Virus record (IMG/VR): IMGVR_UViG_3300008012_000030
Coordinates: 1-61,061 of that record
DNA length: 61,061 nucleotides
Strand: one strand, 5' to 3'
Source of the DNA: a virus
A model generated the notes under the pieces. That model worked only from the letters and a program-made list of their open reading frames with translations, searched no databases and was not told the origin of the DNA. Shown in pieces: positions 8,601-15,766 of this stretch (position 1 is its first letter; each line of letters opens with the position of its first letter). The position numbers and the translations under genes were made by a program.

Positions 8601-9134
8601 ACTGTCTGACATTTCGGTTGTATCAGTAACTACATATGGCACTTTGTTTGTAAAGTTCTGACCACCGTTTACAACACTCTTACCATTCCATTCTTGGATT
8701 CCCCATAATGAATTGGCAGTGTCTAACCAATAAGTTCCATCTGCTGGATCAGCCGCAGGTGCTGTTGCACTTGCTTCGAGTTGACCTAGATCTACGTCAG
8801 CTCTGACTACCCAAGCTCTATTGGCAACACCTAGATATGAATAAGCAGCTTGTAAGCCGTATTCATTTAATTCGCCGCCGTGTATTGGATTGTTGTTATT
8901 GTCTACCTGGAAGATTGGATCTCCGAAGGTATCTGCTAAATCTCGTTGTGAAGTTAACAGGTAAGGTGTACCTGCATTCGCTGCTAGTGTTCCTGGTGCT
9001 GTGCCAGTTGCTGCAGCATTACTTTTGTTACTTTTAGTTGCAACAAAAATCATTGGAGTTGTACCCGGTTCAGCTGGGGTATAGAAACTTTCGTCTATTA
9101 CGCTAACCTGTACGCCTGGTGATACTAGTGCCAT
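5688..9134 (-). CDS. 18: Contractile tail sheath protein, T4 gp18-like, with very large insertion
   Basis: At 1148 aa this is much longer than T4 gp18 (659 aa). Residues ~1-120 (MALVSPGVQVSVIDESFY, TSQRDLADTFGDP, YSYLGVANRAWVVRADV) and ~730-1148 (LMACPGYPEL, AGTRRGGITNASS, GLVAFGQKTRQLAASSLDRI, IYIPLRLKNTGEIAGL) are standard sheath segments. Between them lie about 600 residues of beta-rich, Thr/Ser/Asp-rich sequence with repeated short modules of the form GxxWxDTxxxxxxxxxWNG (DGTYWLDTANSLWGIQEWNG, TGSIWLKTTTPN, TGDIWIDTSDIEN). I infer outward-facing decoration domains. The start has an AGGAG site and CTAAATAATAG lies upstream. The frame is intact throughout. Confidence 0.92.
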   Translation of the reverse strand: MALVSPGVQVSVIDESFYTPAEPGTTPMIFVATKSNKSNAAATGTAPGTLAANAGTPYLLTSQRDLADTFGDPIFQVDNNNNPIHGGELNEYGLQAAYSYLGVANRAWVVRADVDLGQLEASATAPAADPADGTYWLDTANSLWGIQEWNGKSVVNGGQNFTNKVPYVVTDTTEMSDSSLATNGIDGTAADGTGRPSNAIGSVGSYAITATSTILKIWYRNTSGTWVLVGSEPWTKSWPTIKGTASNPTFNATAAIIINGTSVTINSSDTVTDVASTINGLTIPGVTAAAVDLKLEIYSDGTASASGDSSTGGEIEIKGDADRLTELGILSGTHFPPALQISKHTGIPEWKIGDTISGAPGLPIPTSISARPTGSIWLKTTTPNLGASISIKKWNASSELWETISAPIHANNQTALYELDIVGGGANLSQGDLYVESNVAGDDSPLATLRPQRRRAIGATTVTGVKIVTGTFSSGSQSFTVQTTDNGSAAFETAVTVTGAYTGAASDAGILAGAINDANITNVTATVDPQNKVIIQHALGGEIRFVDTDGVLTAAGFVPYVSASVGIQNLVYVPGTTSSTSPKQLQATHWTPTTDTGTGFFTASDTEVTAKTADGRLWYNSIVDEVDILVHNGSEFVGLLYNGSSGQSSTASPYYASGVAADQPDPNGPIVSATVPTLQSDGTTLKTGDIWIDTSDIENYPKIYRYNPDLGNANAEDNWVLVDTGDQTTEDGILFADVRYNTAGANSNLAGDITALMESDYVDPDSPDPALYPKGMLLWNLRRSGFNVKKYVRNYINTAGNNARYGAGNGQTMASYFADRWVTESANQVDGSGTFGRKAQRKVVVQGLQALVNSNEDIRDDEARLFNLMACPGYPELIGEMKSLNYDRGLTAFVLGDSPFRLLPNATALNNWATNQALAVEDNDDGLVTTDPYIGVYYPSGFTSDNFGNNVVVPPSHMMMRTIALSDQVSFPWFAPAGTRRGGITNASSTGYISNEGEFVSIALNEGQRDTLYANAVNPITFITGAGLVAFGQKTRQLAASSLDRINVARLVIYLRSQLNTLAKPYLFEPNDKITRDEIKQAAESLLLELVGQRALYDYLVVCDESNNTPSRIDRNELHLDIAIEPVKAVEFIYIPLRLKNTGEIAGL

Positions 9135-9170
9135 TTTTTTATTCTCCTATAGTGGACATTATATTCGTTA

Positions 9171-9181
9171 CTATTATTTAG
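9171..9181 (-). promoter_or_regulatory. Late promoter-like motif (CTAAATAATAG) for tail sheath gene
   Basis: The minus strand reads CTAAATAATAG, 37 bases before the gp18 start, followed by AGGAG. CTAAATA is a common variant of the late motif in T4-like marine phages. The match is weaker than at the tail tube gene. Confidence 0.4.
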
Positions 9182-9249
9182 CAAGAGATTTTAAAAAAGT
9201 ACGATAAAACACCAAAGAAAAGGGGTCAAAAAGGTGAGGTAAATACAAT

Positions 9250-9588
9250 ATGAGACCATTATGTGTATGCGGGTTTAGGCCAGCAGCAGTAAACTATAAA
9301 AAAGGTAACAAAGTTTACTACCGAAAAAAATGTGAAAAGTGTTTGAAACACAACACAATAGGATTCGGTATACCTAAATGGAAACTAGCAGGTTACGAAA
9401 AAAAAGAATACTGTGAAAAATGTGCATACAAAAGCAAACACAGTGAACAATTTAATGTGTATCATATAGACGGAGATTTAACAAATTGTAGACCAACTAA
9501 TCTAAAAACAGTTTGTGCTAACTGTCAGCGTATTCTTTATAAGGAAGGAGTTCGCTGGAAGCAAGGAGATCTTTTACCAGATTTTTAA
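9250..9588 (+). CDS. HNH endonuclease with zinc-binding cysteines
   Basis: This 112-aa protein starts MRPLCVCGFRPAAVNYKKG. It has paired cysteines (CVCG near the N-terminus, CEKC at ~33-36 and CEKC at ~56-59) that probably hold a zinc ion. A C-terminal HNH core (YHIDGDLTNCRPTNLKTVC followed by ANC) matches the H-x-DG-x-x-x-N-x-x-P-x-NL-x-x-x-C-x-x-C form. It is the only plus-strand gene between gp18 and the neck genes, and its last 71 bases overlap the end of the convergent dNMP kinase gene. GAGG lies about 10 bases before the ATG. It could be a small homing-type endonuclease or a packaging/recombination nuclease of the endonuclease VII type. Confidence 0.8.
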   Translation: MRPLCVCGFRPAAVNYKKGNKVYYRKKCEKCLKHNTIGFGIPKWKLAGYEKKEYCEKCAYKSKHSEQFNVYHIDGDLTNCRPTNLKTVCANCQRILYKEGVRWKQGDLLPDF

Positions 9589-10144
9589 GATCAAATAGGC
9601 TTCTGTCATTTGCTATAGTAGTGTCAATTTGAACATTTGCCCAAGCCCATTCAGATTTATGAACATCTTGGGGTTCCACGCCTAGATCTTGATACATTCT
9701 AAACCAAACAGGATCTGGGCCTCTACGTACACGCCAAACTTTACCGCCTATTTCTGAAATCATAGATGCTTCATTTTCAAATCTCACATCAGGAATAACA
9801 AAATTAGTATTTGGATTTTCTATAAGTTGTTTTTTGAGTAGACTTACCCATACACCATCGAAAAACCCGTTTCTCATGCAATCTGTTCCAAATTCCTGCA
9901 GAACTAATCTTGGTGTTATTTCGCGGCCTGTTTCTTTTGACCAAAATTCGTCTACTTGTTCGCGCCAGGCACGGCTTTCATCTGTGTCACCTTCTAGCAT
10001 CTGTCTATTCCATCCAAATACTTGTGCTACACCATCTTTTAGTTTGTCTGCAAAAGAAACTTTTGAATAACCGTAATCGTTTACCAGAATATCAGCAACA
10101 GTACCTTTGCCGCTACCTATTAATCCACAAATACCTATAATCAT
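9518..10144 (-). CDS. 1: Deoxynucleoside monophosphate kinase, T4 gp1-like
   Basis: This 208-aa protein phosphorylates dNMPs to dNDPs for phage DNA synthesis, by analogy with T4 gene 1. It begins MIIGICGLIGSGKGTVADIL, a P-loop (GLIGSGKGT) at residues 7-15. It then has VSFADKLKDGVAQVFGW, LVLQEFGTDCMR and FVIPDVRFENEA, the LQ-x-x-GTD-x-R and PDVRF-x-NEA blocks of the dNMP kinase family. The length is close to T4 gp1 (241 aa). An AAGGA ribosome site precedes the ATG. The 3' end overlaps the plus-strand HNH gene by 71 bases. It is the only nucleotide-metabolism gene of this type in the window and is set among neck and tail genes. Confidence 0.9.
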   Translation of the reverse strand: MIIGICGLIGSGKGTVADILVNDYGYSKVSFADKLKDGVAQVFGWNRQMLEGDTDESRAWREQVDEFWSKETGREITPRLVLQEFGTDCMRNGFFDGVWVSLLKKQLIENPNTNFVIPDVRFENEASMISEIGGKVWRVRRGPDPVWFRMYQDLGVEPQDVHKSEWAWANVQIDTTIANDRSLFDLKNLVKDLLASSELLPYKEYADS

Positions 10145-10179
10145 AAGAAATCCTTCAAATAATATATAGTATATACAGA

Positions 10180-10371
10180 TTAATTGCTGTTGTCAAGTAC
10201 TTTTTGGTAGGCTTCTTCAAATCCATCTTCATGCAGATATGCTTCGTTATTGTTCCACATGCGTTTGAAATATCCTGGTGCTGATTCTAGTATTGTTTGC
10301 TCGCTTGCGCCAAAGTGACCTTTAACCATCCAAAAAAGCCTATGGGCTTCTTTGTGGCTAAACTCTGCCAT
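10180..10371 (-). CDS. Small protein of unknown function, 63 aa
   Basis: The protein MAEFSHKEAHRLFWMVKG... has a helix-rich, aromatic composition (HFGASEQTILESAPGYFKRM, FEEAYQKVLDNSN). Its ATG overlaps the gp13 stop codon by one base (TAATG) with AGGA upstream, so it is coupled to gp13. No known motif is seen. The tight coupling argues that it is a real gene and might assist neck or tail assembly, but that is only context. Confidence 0.7.
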   Translation of the reverse strand: MAEFSHKEAHRLFWMVKGHFGASEQTILESAPGYFKRMWNNNEAYLHEDGFEEAYQKVLDNSN

Positions 10372-11129
10372 TATCCTATAGTAAATCCATAGCCGGTGCC
10401 GCCTGTAACAGCAGTGCTTACTTCTTGTTCTAGTTTTTCCATTTCACTTTGTGCTTCTGCTTTGAGAGCATCACCATTCAATTGACCGCCTCCTTGTGGA
10501 CCAGCAATAGTAGCAAATTTACTACGTGCTTCTCCAAGCATGTATTTGCAGGTAGCAACTGTGTAATCTTTGATCCATTGCTTTGCAAGATAATCATTAA
10601 GTAACTCTGAATCTGGTCTATAATTATAGCAATATAATAGTAAATCTTCTTCTGTTCTAGAACGCTGAAGAATAGTAAGTTTTTTTGTAGAAGTATTCCA
10701 TTTAAATTCAATAAATGATCCAAACATTCTACCTACTAACTCCTGATATTGAGAGAAAAAGTCATAGGTTGCTAGTCCGCCCATATTGGAACTTGCTAAC
10801 AAGTATGTGTTGGTATAGGCTAAGTTAAAAGGTTCAAACAGTGTACCTCCATCTCCACCACCTGTACGTGATCCAATGCTTCTACGAAATATTTTACGTA
10901 CTTCTATAATTTCATTGGGTAGCGTGTATTCGTTTTGATCTATTACCGTAGGCATAAAGAAATAGCTTTCTTCTACACTATTATCACTTCTTTGACGAAA
11001 TCTTGTAAGTGCTTTATTAAGTGCAGTTTCATAATGCCCAGGATCCAGTTCAACATCAATCATTCCACCACCTAGCATGTGATAGACATAGTCAAATATT
11101 TCCTGTTTTTGAGTTTTTAAAGTCGCCAT
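10371..11129 (-). CDS. 13: Neck protein, T4 gp13-like
   Basis: I place the start at the ATG at 11129 (MATLKTQKQEIFDYVYHM), preceded by GGAGAA, rather than the upstream in-frame ATG at 11180, which would overlap the divergent gp14 start. The 252-aa product matches gp13 of marine T4-like phages: GGGMIDVELDPGHYETALNK, RFRQRSDNSVEESYFFMP, YTLPNEIIEVRKIFRRSIG, GSFIEFKWNTSTKKLTILQ and LLLYCYNYRPDSELLNDY. In T4 gp13 joins gp14 on the head portal vertex to form the neck that receives the tail. Here gp13 and gp14 are divergent rather than co-directional. Confidence 0.88.
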   Translation of the reverse strand: MATLKTQKQEIFDYVYHMLGGGMIDVELDPGHYETALNKALTRFRQRSDNSVEESYFFMPTVIDQNEYTLPNEIIEVRKIFRRSIGSRTGGGDGGTLFEPFNLAYTNTYLLASSNMGGLATYDFFSQYQELVGRMFGSFIEFKWNTSTKKLTILQRSRTEEDLLLYCYNYRPDSELLNDYLAKQWIKDYTVATCKYMLGEARSKFATIAGPQGGGQLNGDALKAEAQSEMEKLEQEVSTAVTGGTGYGFTIG

Positions 11130-11148
11130 ATGAAAAGTTCTCCACAAG

Positions 11149-11168
11149 TATTTATCGTTCGATAAATA
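11149..11168. promoter_or_regulatory. Perfect palindrome made of two divergent late-promoter motifs
   Basis: TATTTATCG (11149-11157) and CGATAAATA (11160-11168) form a perfect 9-bp inverted repeat around TT. Each strand therefore reads CGATAAATA, the late-promoter-like core, pointing outward to gp13 (minus, start 20 bases on) and gp14 (plus). On the plus strand the motif runs into the ATG at 11168, so that start would be leaderless or would need another promoter. Confidence 0.55.
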
Positions 11169-12337
11169 TGTATATGCCAAGATTATCTTTATACAAACCA
11201 GAGAAAGGCAAAGACTACGAATTCATAGACAAACGTATCTATGAAATGTTCACTGTGGGTGGCACAGACGTTTTTGTTCACAAATATCTAGGACCAAAAA
11301 ATCCTGATAGCGATACTGCAACAGCAGATCAGCCCCGTTATGATGCTGTAAAAGAAACAAACATACAGGATATGCTGTTTATGGAAAACAGAGATCGCAA
11401 GTATGATCCTGATATCTACAGTATGCGTGGAATTTACAATGTTCAAGATATTGACTTCAATATGAGTCAATTTGGACTGTTTTTATCTAATGACACACTG
11501 TTTATGACAATACATATTACATCTAGTGTAAAAACTCTTGGAAGAAAAATTATGCCAGGTGATGTAATAGAATTGCCACATCTCAAAGACGAATATGCAC
11601 TTAATGATTATACGGTTGCCTTAAAAAGATTCTATGTGGTCGAAGAAGTAAACAGAGCTGCAGAAGGCTTTTCACCTACTTGGTATCCACATCTATACAG
11701 AGTAAAACTAAAACAAATAGTTGATAGCCAAGAATTCAAAGATATTCTTGATTTACCTGCAGAAGAAGATAATCCAGGTAGTGGCACATTAAGAGATTTA
11801 CTTTCTACATATGAACGTGAGATGCAGGTGAATAATGCTGTAATTGCTCAAGCTGAAGCTGATGCTGCTAAATCAGGATACGATACAAGTCATTTTTACA
11901 CAGTAGCTACTAAAGAAGATGGAACTGTAGATATTGTTACAACAGATATTAACACACTAGATGCTAGTACAGCAAATGAACTTGCGGATAGAGTTATGCA
12001 GACACCTAATAGGGAAGGTTATCAAGGATATTTACTAGGTGACGGAATACCCTCAAATGGTGAAGCATTCGGACACGGTATTAGTTTCCCCACAGGAAGT
12101 GCAGAAGGAGACTTTTTCCTAAGGACAGATTTTATGCCAAATAGATTATTTAGATACGACGGAAGTCGTTGGGTAAAACAAGAAGATTCAGTACGTATGA
12201 CACTTACAAATACAAATACAAGAAGCCATCAAAAAGGTACATTTGTCAATAACACTAGTACAGATACAATTGGCGGAGAAACTGTACAAGAAAGACAAAG
12301 TTTGTCGCAAGCACTTAGACCAAAGGCAGATAACTAA
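11168..12337 (+). CDS. 14: Neck protein, T4 gp14-like, with C-terminal extension
   Basis: The in-frame reading continues upstream, but the neck-protein similarity begins at MYMPRLSLYKPEKGKDYEF, so I choose the ATG at 11168 (or the one at 11174). The conserved gp14 core is FIDKRIYEMFTVGGTDVF, DMLFMENRDRKYDPDIYSM, IDFNMSQFGLFLSNDT, KIMPGDVIELPHLKDEYAL and RAAEGFSPTWYPHLYRVK, residues ~20-200. About 190 residues follow, ending in a module with GYLLGDGIPSNGEAFGHGIS and FRYDGSRWVKQEDSVRM; T4 gp14 (256 aa) lacks this tail. gp14 joins gp13 and gp15 at the head-tail junction. Its stop overlaps the gp15 start (TAATG). Confidence 0.85.
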   Translation: MYMPRLSLYKPEKGKDYEFIDKRIYEMFTVGGTDVFVHKYLGPKNPDSDTATADQPRYDAVKETNIQDMLFMENRDRKYDPDIYSMRGIYNVQDIDFNMSQFGLFLSNDTLFMTIHITSSVKTLGRKIMPGDVIELPHLKDEYALNDYTVALKRFYVVEEVNRAAEGFSPTWYPHLYRVKLKQIVDSQEFKDILDLPAEEDNPGSGTLRDLLSTYEREMQVNNAVIAQAEADAAKSGYDTSHFYTVATKEDGTVDIVTTDINTLDASTANELADRVMQTPNREGYQGYLLGDGIPSNGEAFGHGISFPTGSAEGDFFLRTDFMPNRLFRYDGSRWVKQEDSVRMTLTNTNTRSHQKGTFVNNTSTDTIGGETVQERQSLSQALRPKADN

Positions 12338-13800
12338 TGCAACATTTTTACGATGGTCAGATCAGAAGATACATAACACAAGTTATTAGATTGATGAGTA
12401 ATTTTTCCTACAAAGATGGTGACGGAAAACTTACAGAGGTTCCTGTTATGTATGGAGATATTACTCGTCAAGTAGGACATATTCTAAGAGATAATTCAGA
12501 AAATAAAATACCTAGTGCGCCAAGAATGGCTGTTTATGTTACAAGTTTAGAAATGGATACAGCAAGATTAGCTGATTCAAGTTATGTTAATAAACTAAAC
12601 ATTAGAGAACGTGCATACGACAGCGAAGGTAAAGAATATCTCAAAACAGAAGGTAAAAATTATACTGTTGAAAGACTAATGCCAACACCTTATACACTAG
12701 GACTAAATGTAGATATTTGGAGCAGTAACACAGATCAAAAGTTGCAAATAATTGAACAAATTCTTATGTTATTTAATCCAAGTCTAGAAATACAAACCAC
12801 AGATAACTATGTTGACTGGACTAGTTTGAGTGTTGTAAATTTAGCAAGCATAAGTTTTAGTTCAAGGAGTATTCCGATAGGTACAGAAAGTGAAATTGAT
12901 GTTGCCCAATTAGGCTTTACAACTCCGATTTATATTTCACCTCCAACAAAAGTAAAACGCTTAGGTGTTGTAACAAATATTATTACTAGTATCTATGACG
13001 AATCTAAAGGTACAATAGAACTATCTCAAAGTACTCCAGAGCTACAAGCATATGGCGATACTTCTGTACCAAGTGCAGATATTAGAACTAATGTAAGCAT
13101 AACACCAACAGGTGAGATAGCAAGACAAAATAATAATAGAGGAATATTTAAAGAAAATAGTACTAATGTAATTACTAACACATTTAAAAATTATGGATTG
13201 TTAGTAATGAATAATACTGCCAAATTAATTAACAAAGGTGTAGTTGGCAATACGTTATGGGACGCATATATCAAAGCATTTCCTGAAGTTTTTGAAGCTG
13301 GTATTACTGAACTACGTTTACAAAGAAAAGATCGCAGCAGTGAAATATCAGGTACAATAGCTATTAACAGCAATGATGGTACAGAACTTATTGTTAATTG
13401 GGACGAAGATACATTACCTGGCGATACAGTGATTACAGGTCCAACAGGTGATGCTAATAAAATTAGTTATATAATAGATCCTACTAAAACAAGTCCTGTG
13501 TCTATTCGGACAACAGGCACTCGTATACTTTTATTAGGAACAGGTATTGGTGATTTATCTAATACTGATGGTGCAGATGATTGGAAAAATGCTGACGGAA
13601 GTGATTTCATAGCCGGAGAAAATGATATTGTCGAATGGGATGGTTCGCGCTGGCATGTTGTATTTGATGCAAGCACTTATGTAGGCACAGCATACACAAC
13701 AAATCTTAACACAGGTGTACAATACAAATGGGATAGCGGAGAGTGGATACTTTCATTCGAAGGCGAATATCCAAATGGCACTTGGCGTTTAAAATTCTAA
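12337..13800 (+). CDS. 15: Tail completion/sheath stabiliser, T4 gp15-like, extended
   Basis: This 487-aa protein starts MQHFYDGQIRRYITQVIRLM, and its first ~220 residues match gp15: VPVMYGDITRQVGHILRDNS, PSAPRMAVYVTSLEMDTARL, LMPTPYTLGLNVDIWSSN, QILMLFNPSLEIQTTDNYVD and TSLSVVNLASISFSSR. In T4 gp15 (272 aa) caps the tail and binds the neck. The extra ~250 C-terminal residues include GDTVITGPTGDANKISYIID and end with Trp-containing strands (DIVEWDGSRWHVVFDASTY, YPNGTWRLKF) similar to the display-type modules in the gp18 insertion. It is translationally coupled to gp14 through TAATG. Confidence 0.85.
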   Translation: MQHFYDGQIRRYITQVIRLMSNFSYKDGDGKLTEVPVMYGDITRQVGHILRDNSENKIPSAPRMAVYVTSLEMDTARLADSSYVNKLNIRERAYDSEGKEYLKTEGKNYTVERLMPTPYTLGLNVDIWSSNTDQKLQIIEQILMLFNPSLEIQTTDNYVDWTSLSVVNLASISFSSRSIPIGTESEIDVAQLGFTTPIYISPPTKVKRLGVVTNIITSIYDESKGTIELSQSTPELQAYGDTSVPSADIRTNVSITPTGEIARQNNNRGIFKENSTNVITNTFKNYGLLVMNNTAKLINKGVVGNTLWDAYIKAFPEVFEAGITELRLQRKDRSSEISGTIAINSNDGTELIVNWDEDTLPGDTVITGPTGDANKISYIIDPTKTSPVSIRTTGTRILLLGTGIGDLSNTDGADDWKNADGSDFIAGENDIVEWDGSRWHVVFDASTYVGTAYTTNLNTGVQYKWDSGEWILSFEGEYPNGTWRLKF

Positions 13801-13813
13801 TATAATTAATAGT

Positions 13814-14245
13814 ATGAACAATATTATTTGCAGCGGAGCTCTATTTTATACTCTTGATACTAGCAGATTCCTCTTCTTACACAGAACACAAGGTAAGCAA
13901 AACAATCTTTGGGGATTAGTAGGTGGTACAAATGAAGGAACAGAAACTCCTTGGGAAAGTTTAAAAAGGGAAATAGCAGAAGAAATAGGCGATACATCTA
14001 TCAAAAAAACTATTCCTTTAGAAACTTTTATTTCAAATGATTCAAAATTCCATTTCCATACTTATTTGTGTGTTGTAGAAAAAGAATTTATACCAATACT
14101 TAACAAAGAACACGACGGATACGCTTGGGTAACATTTGGAAAATGGCCTAAACCTTTGCATCATGGTTTAAGAAACACACTAACTAACAAAGTTAATCAA
14201 ACAAAACTAGAAACTGTATTTAAATTAATAGACTTATTGGATTAA
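13814..14245 (+). CDS. Nudix hydrolase
   Basis: This 143-aa protein has a complete Nudix box at residues ~36-58: GTNEGTETPWESLKREIAEE followed by IGD, fitting G-x5-E-x7-RE-U-x-EE-x-G. Its length is typical of small Nudix enzymes, which hydrolyse nucleoside diphosphates linked to another group. The N-terminus NNIICSGALFYTLDTSRFLF and the FLHRTQGKQNNLWGLVGG segment are normal for the fold. The substrate cannot be read from sequence; oxidised nucleotides, sugar nucleotides, NAD-type molecules or RNA 5' ends are all possible. It follows gp15 after 13 bases on the same strand and is followed at once by the cupin-like gene. Confidence 0.9.
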   Translation: MNNIICSGALFYTLDTSRFLFLHRTQGKQNNLWGLVGGTNEGTETPWESLKREIAEEIGDTSIKKTIPLETFISNDSKFHFHTYLCVVEKEFIPILNKEHDGYAWVTFGKWPKPLHHGLRNTLTNKVNQTKLETVFKLIDLLD

Positions 14246-14247
14246 TT

Positions 14248-14610
14248 ATGGAAAATAAATCAGATCAAGTTGTTAAAACTAAATGGGGGTATGAATTAAC
14301 ATGGGCCGAGCAAGAATCTCATGGAGGGAAAATTATTGTTTTTGAGAAACCTTCAAAAACTGATTTTATATTTCACAAAGAAAAAGAAAAATCTTATTTT
14401 GTAAATTCAGGAAGTTTTTTGTTTAAGTGGATTGATACTTCAAACGGAAATATTTTCCAACAGCAAGGTTCTGAAGGTTACGTTTTTACTGTAAATAAAA
14501 TGGTACCTAGTTCAATCGAATGTCTTACACAAAATGGTAGTCTTACCGAAACAAATAATGGTGTAAAAGATGATACATATATTGTTATAAAAACGGAAAA
14601 TGTAGTATGA
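14248..14610 (+). CDS. Small cupin-like protein
   Basis: This 120-aa protein has the layout of a single cupin barrel: KTKWGYELTWAEQESHGGKI, FHKEKEKSYFVNSGSFLFKW, GSEGYVFTVNKMVPSSIECL and DDTYIVIKTENVV. The pattern resembles capsular-polysaccharide or mannose-6-phosphate-isomerase cupins (KxWGxE...H-x-x-K-x-E...G...P-x-x-x-H). One metal-ligand pair (HKEKEKSYF) is visible but the second conserved His is replaced, since the segment reads VPSSIEC. Metal binding and catalysis are therefore uncertain. It starts two bases after the Nudix stop and ends in a 4-base ATGA overlap with the next gene, so the three form a short operon. Confidence 0.65.
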   Translation: MENKSDQVVKTKWGYELTWAEQESHGGKIIVFEKPSKTDFIFHKEKEKSYFVNSGSFLFKWIDTSNGNIFQQQGSEGYVFTVNKMVPSSIECLTQNGSLTETNNGVKDDTYIVIKTENVV

Positions 14611-14858
14611 AGATATCTGATAATAGATTATTTAAAAAAGATAAAATTAAGTTTGAAAACGCTATAGAAAAAATTCAAGATAAAAAGAAACAAGTTTACT
14701 ATAAAAAAATTTATAATGAATTTTTAGCACTTACAAAAATGATAGATGAAAATCATAGTAGTTTTGCTAACGGCAAAATACAACCTAGAATGATTAGGGA
14801 TGATGTAAAAGAATTACAAAATCTAAGATATCAATTGCATCAACTTACTAAGTCTTAA
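14607..14858 (+). CDS. Small charged helical protein, 83 aa, unknown function
   Basis: The protein MKISDNRLFKKDKIKFENA... is Lys-rich and predicted mainly helical (EKIQDKKKQVYYKKIYNEF, DDVKELQNLRYQLHQLTKS). Its start overlaps the cupin gene stop by 4 bases (ATGA) and its end overlaps the convergent fibre gene by 4 bases. No family is recognised. The operon position with Nudix and cupin genes supports it being expressed. Confidence 0.65.
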   Translation: MKISDNRLFKKDKIKFENAIEKIQDKKKQVYYKKIYNEFLALTKMIDENHSSFANGKIQPRMIRDDVKELQNLRYQLHQLTKS

Positions 14859-15742
14859 ATATTTGCTAGTCTTTTAATTGTAATTGAACCGAACATACTT
14901 GCATGTGATTGGCACTGGTAAGTGTAATTTGTATTATTGGTAATACTTTCAGGTATACGCCAGTATAGCATGCCGCTATCTTTTCCTTGAGCACTGCTGT
15001 TTGTGCTAACTGTGCCGTCATTTGCTACATGAACTAGATTGGTTGTAAGAGCAGTAAGAGTATTATCCTGTAATTCAAAAGGGTGTCCACTTATTTCGTC
15101 TAAATCAAATGCAACTGTTGTACCAGATAGCACATAGATTGTTGGATTGTTTCCAGAGTAATGGCTATTAAAGGTGTATGCTGTAGTGCCTACATTGTCC
15201 ACTCTAAAGGTTGCTGATGCATGTTCATATATGTCGTGAATTTGTATTTGCGAAGTCTGTACATCTGTCAGACTGTTAAATGTACTTGATCCTCCACTTG
15301 CTGTACTGGTAATTGTTACACTATCATTATCTGCATTTGTTGTAAGAGTTATATTACTTCCTGCAACAAGTGTTAGTGTATCAGTAGTAGTATCAGCTGC
15401 AATCGTTGTCTGTCCTGAAACTGCAATATTGGAAAAAGCGTTTTGATTAGCCTCGCCACCACCTCCTCCACCGCCTGTTGCGGTTAATGTAATTTGATTT
15501 AATCCTGCATCAGTTGTTATTGTAGTATTTGCACCTGCAACTAAATTTAAACTATCAGATGCTGTTCCAGCGGTAATATTATCTTGTCCTGCTACTGTGA
15601 TTACACCAAATGAATTAGGCACAACAACTGCACCCGAGCCACCTATAATAGACCATACAGTGCCGTTCCATTGCCAGGTAGTTGTTCCGCTTGTAAATGT
15701 ATCACCGTTATTAGGATCTGCTGGAAAATTTATTGCTGCCAT
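14855..15742 (-). CDS. Tail-fibre-like protein with C-terminal cupredoxin-like domain
   Basis: Residues 1-35 (INFPADPNNGDTFTSGTTTW, QWNGTVW) are a common N-terminal module of marine phage fibres. Residues 36-160 are Thr/Ser-rich repeats, e.g. DNITAGTASDSLNLVAGANT and QTTIAADTTTDTLTLVAGSN, separated by a Gly run. The C-terminal ~120 residues look like a cupredoxin: PTIYVLSGTTVAFDLDEISG, then His220 in GHPFEL and a terminal TYQCQSHASMFG with Cys277, His280 and Met283. The C-x2-H-x2-M spacing equals the type-1 copper site of amicyanin. Copper binding is inference. A promoter motif (AATAAATAC) and GAGG precede the ATG. It is the last gene of a three-gene minus-strand run. Confidence 0.8.
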   Translation of the reverse strand: MAAINFPADPNNGDTFTSGTTTWQWNGTVWSIIGGSGAVVVPNSFGVITVAGQDNITAGTASDSLNLVAGANTTITTDAGLNQITLTATGGGGGGGEANQNAFSNIAVSGQTTIAADTTTDTLTLVAGSNITLTTNADNDSVTITSTASGGSSTFNSLTDVQTSQIQIHDIYEHASATFRVDNVGTTAYTFNSHYSGNNPTIYVLSGTTVAFDLDEISGHPFELQDNTLTALTTNLVHVANDGTVSTNSSAQGKDSGMLYWRIPESITNNTNYTYQCQSHASMFGSITIKRLANI

Positions 15743-15757
15743 TTTTTACCTCTTGCT

Positions 15758-15766
15758 GTATTTATT
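15758..15766 (-). promoter_or_regulatory. Late promoter-like motif (AATAAATAC)
   Basis: The minus strand reads AATAAATAC 15 bases before the ATG of the cupredoxin-containing fibre gene, followed by an AGAGG ribosome site. It lies at the very end of the protease gene. Confidence 0.5.

Noticed and set aside
11021-11167. Upstream in-frame extension of gp14
   Set aside because: It lies antisense to the gp13 start and includes the promoter palindrome; the extra sequence shows no family similarity.
11130-11180. Upstream ATG at 11180 for gp13
   Set aside because: The ATG at 11129 has GGAGAA ahead and the extension would cross into gp14 coding sequence and the promoter palindrome.
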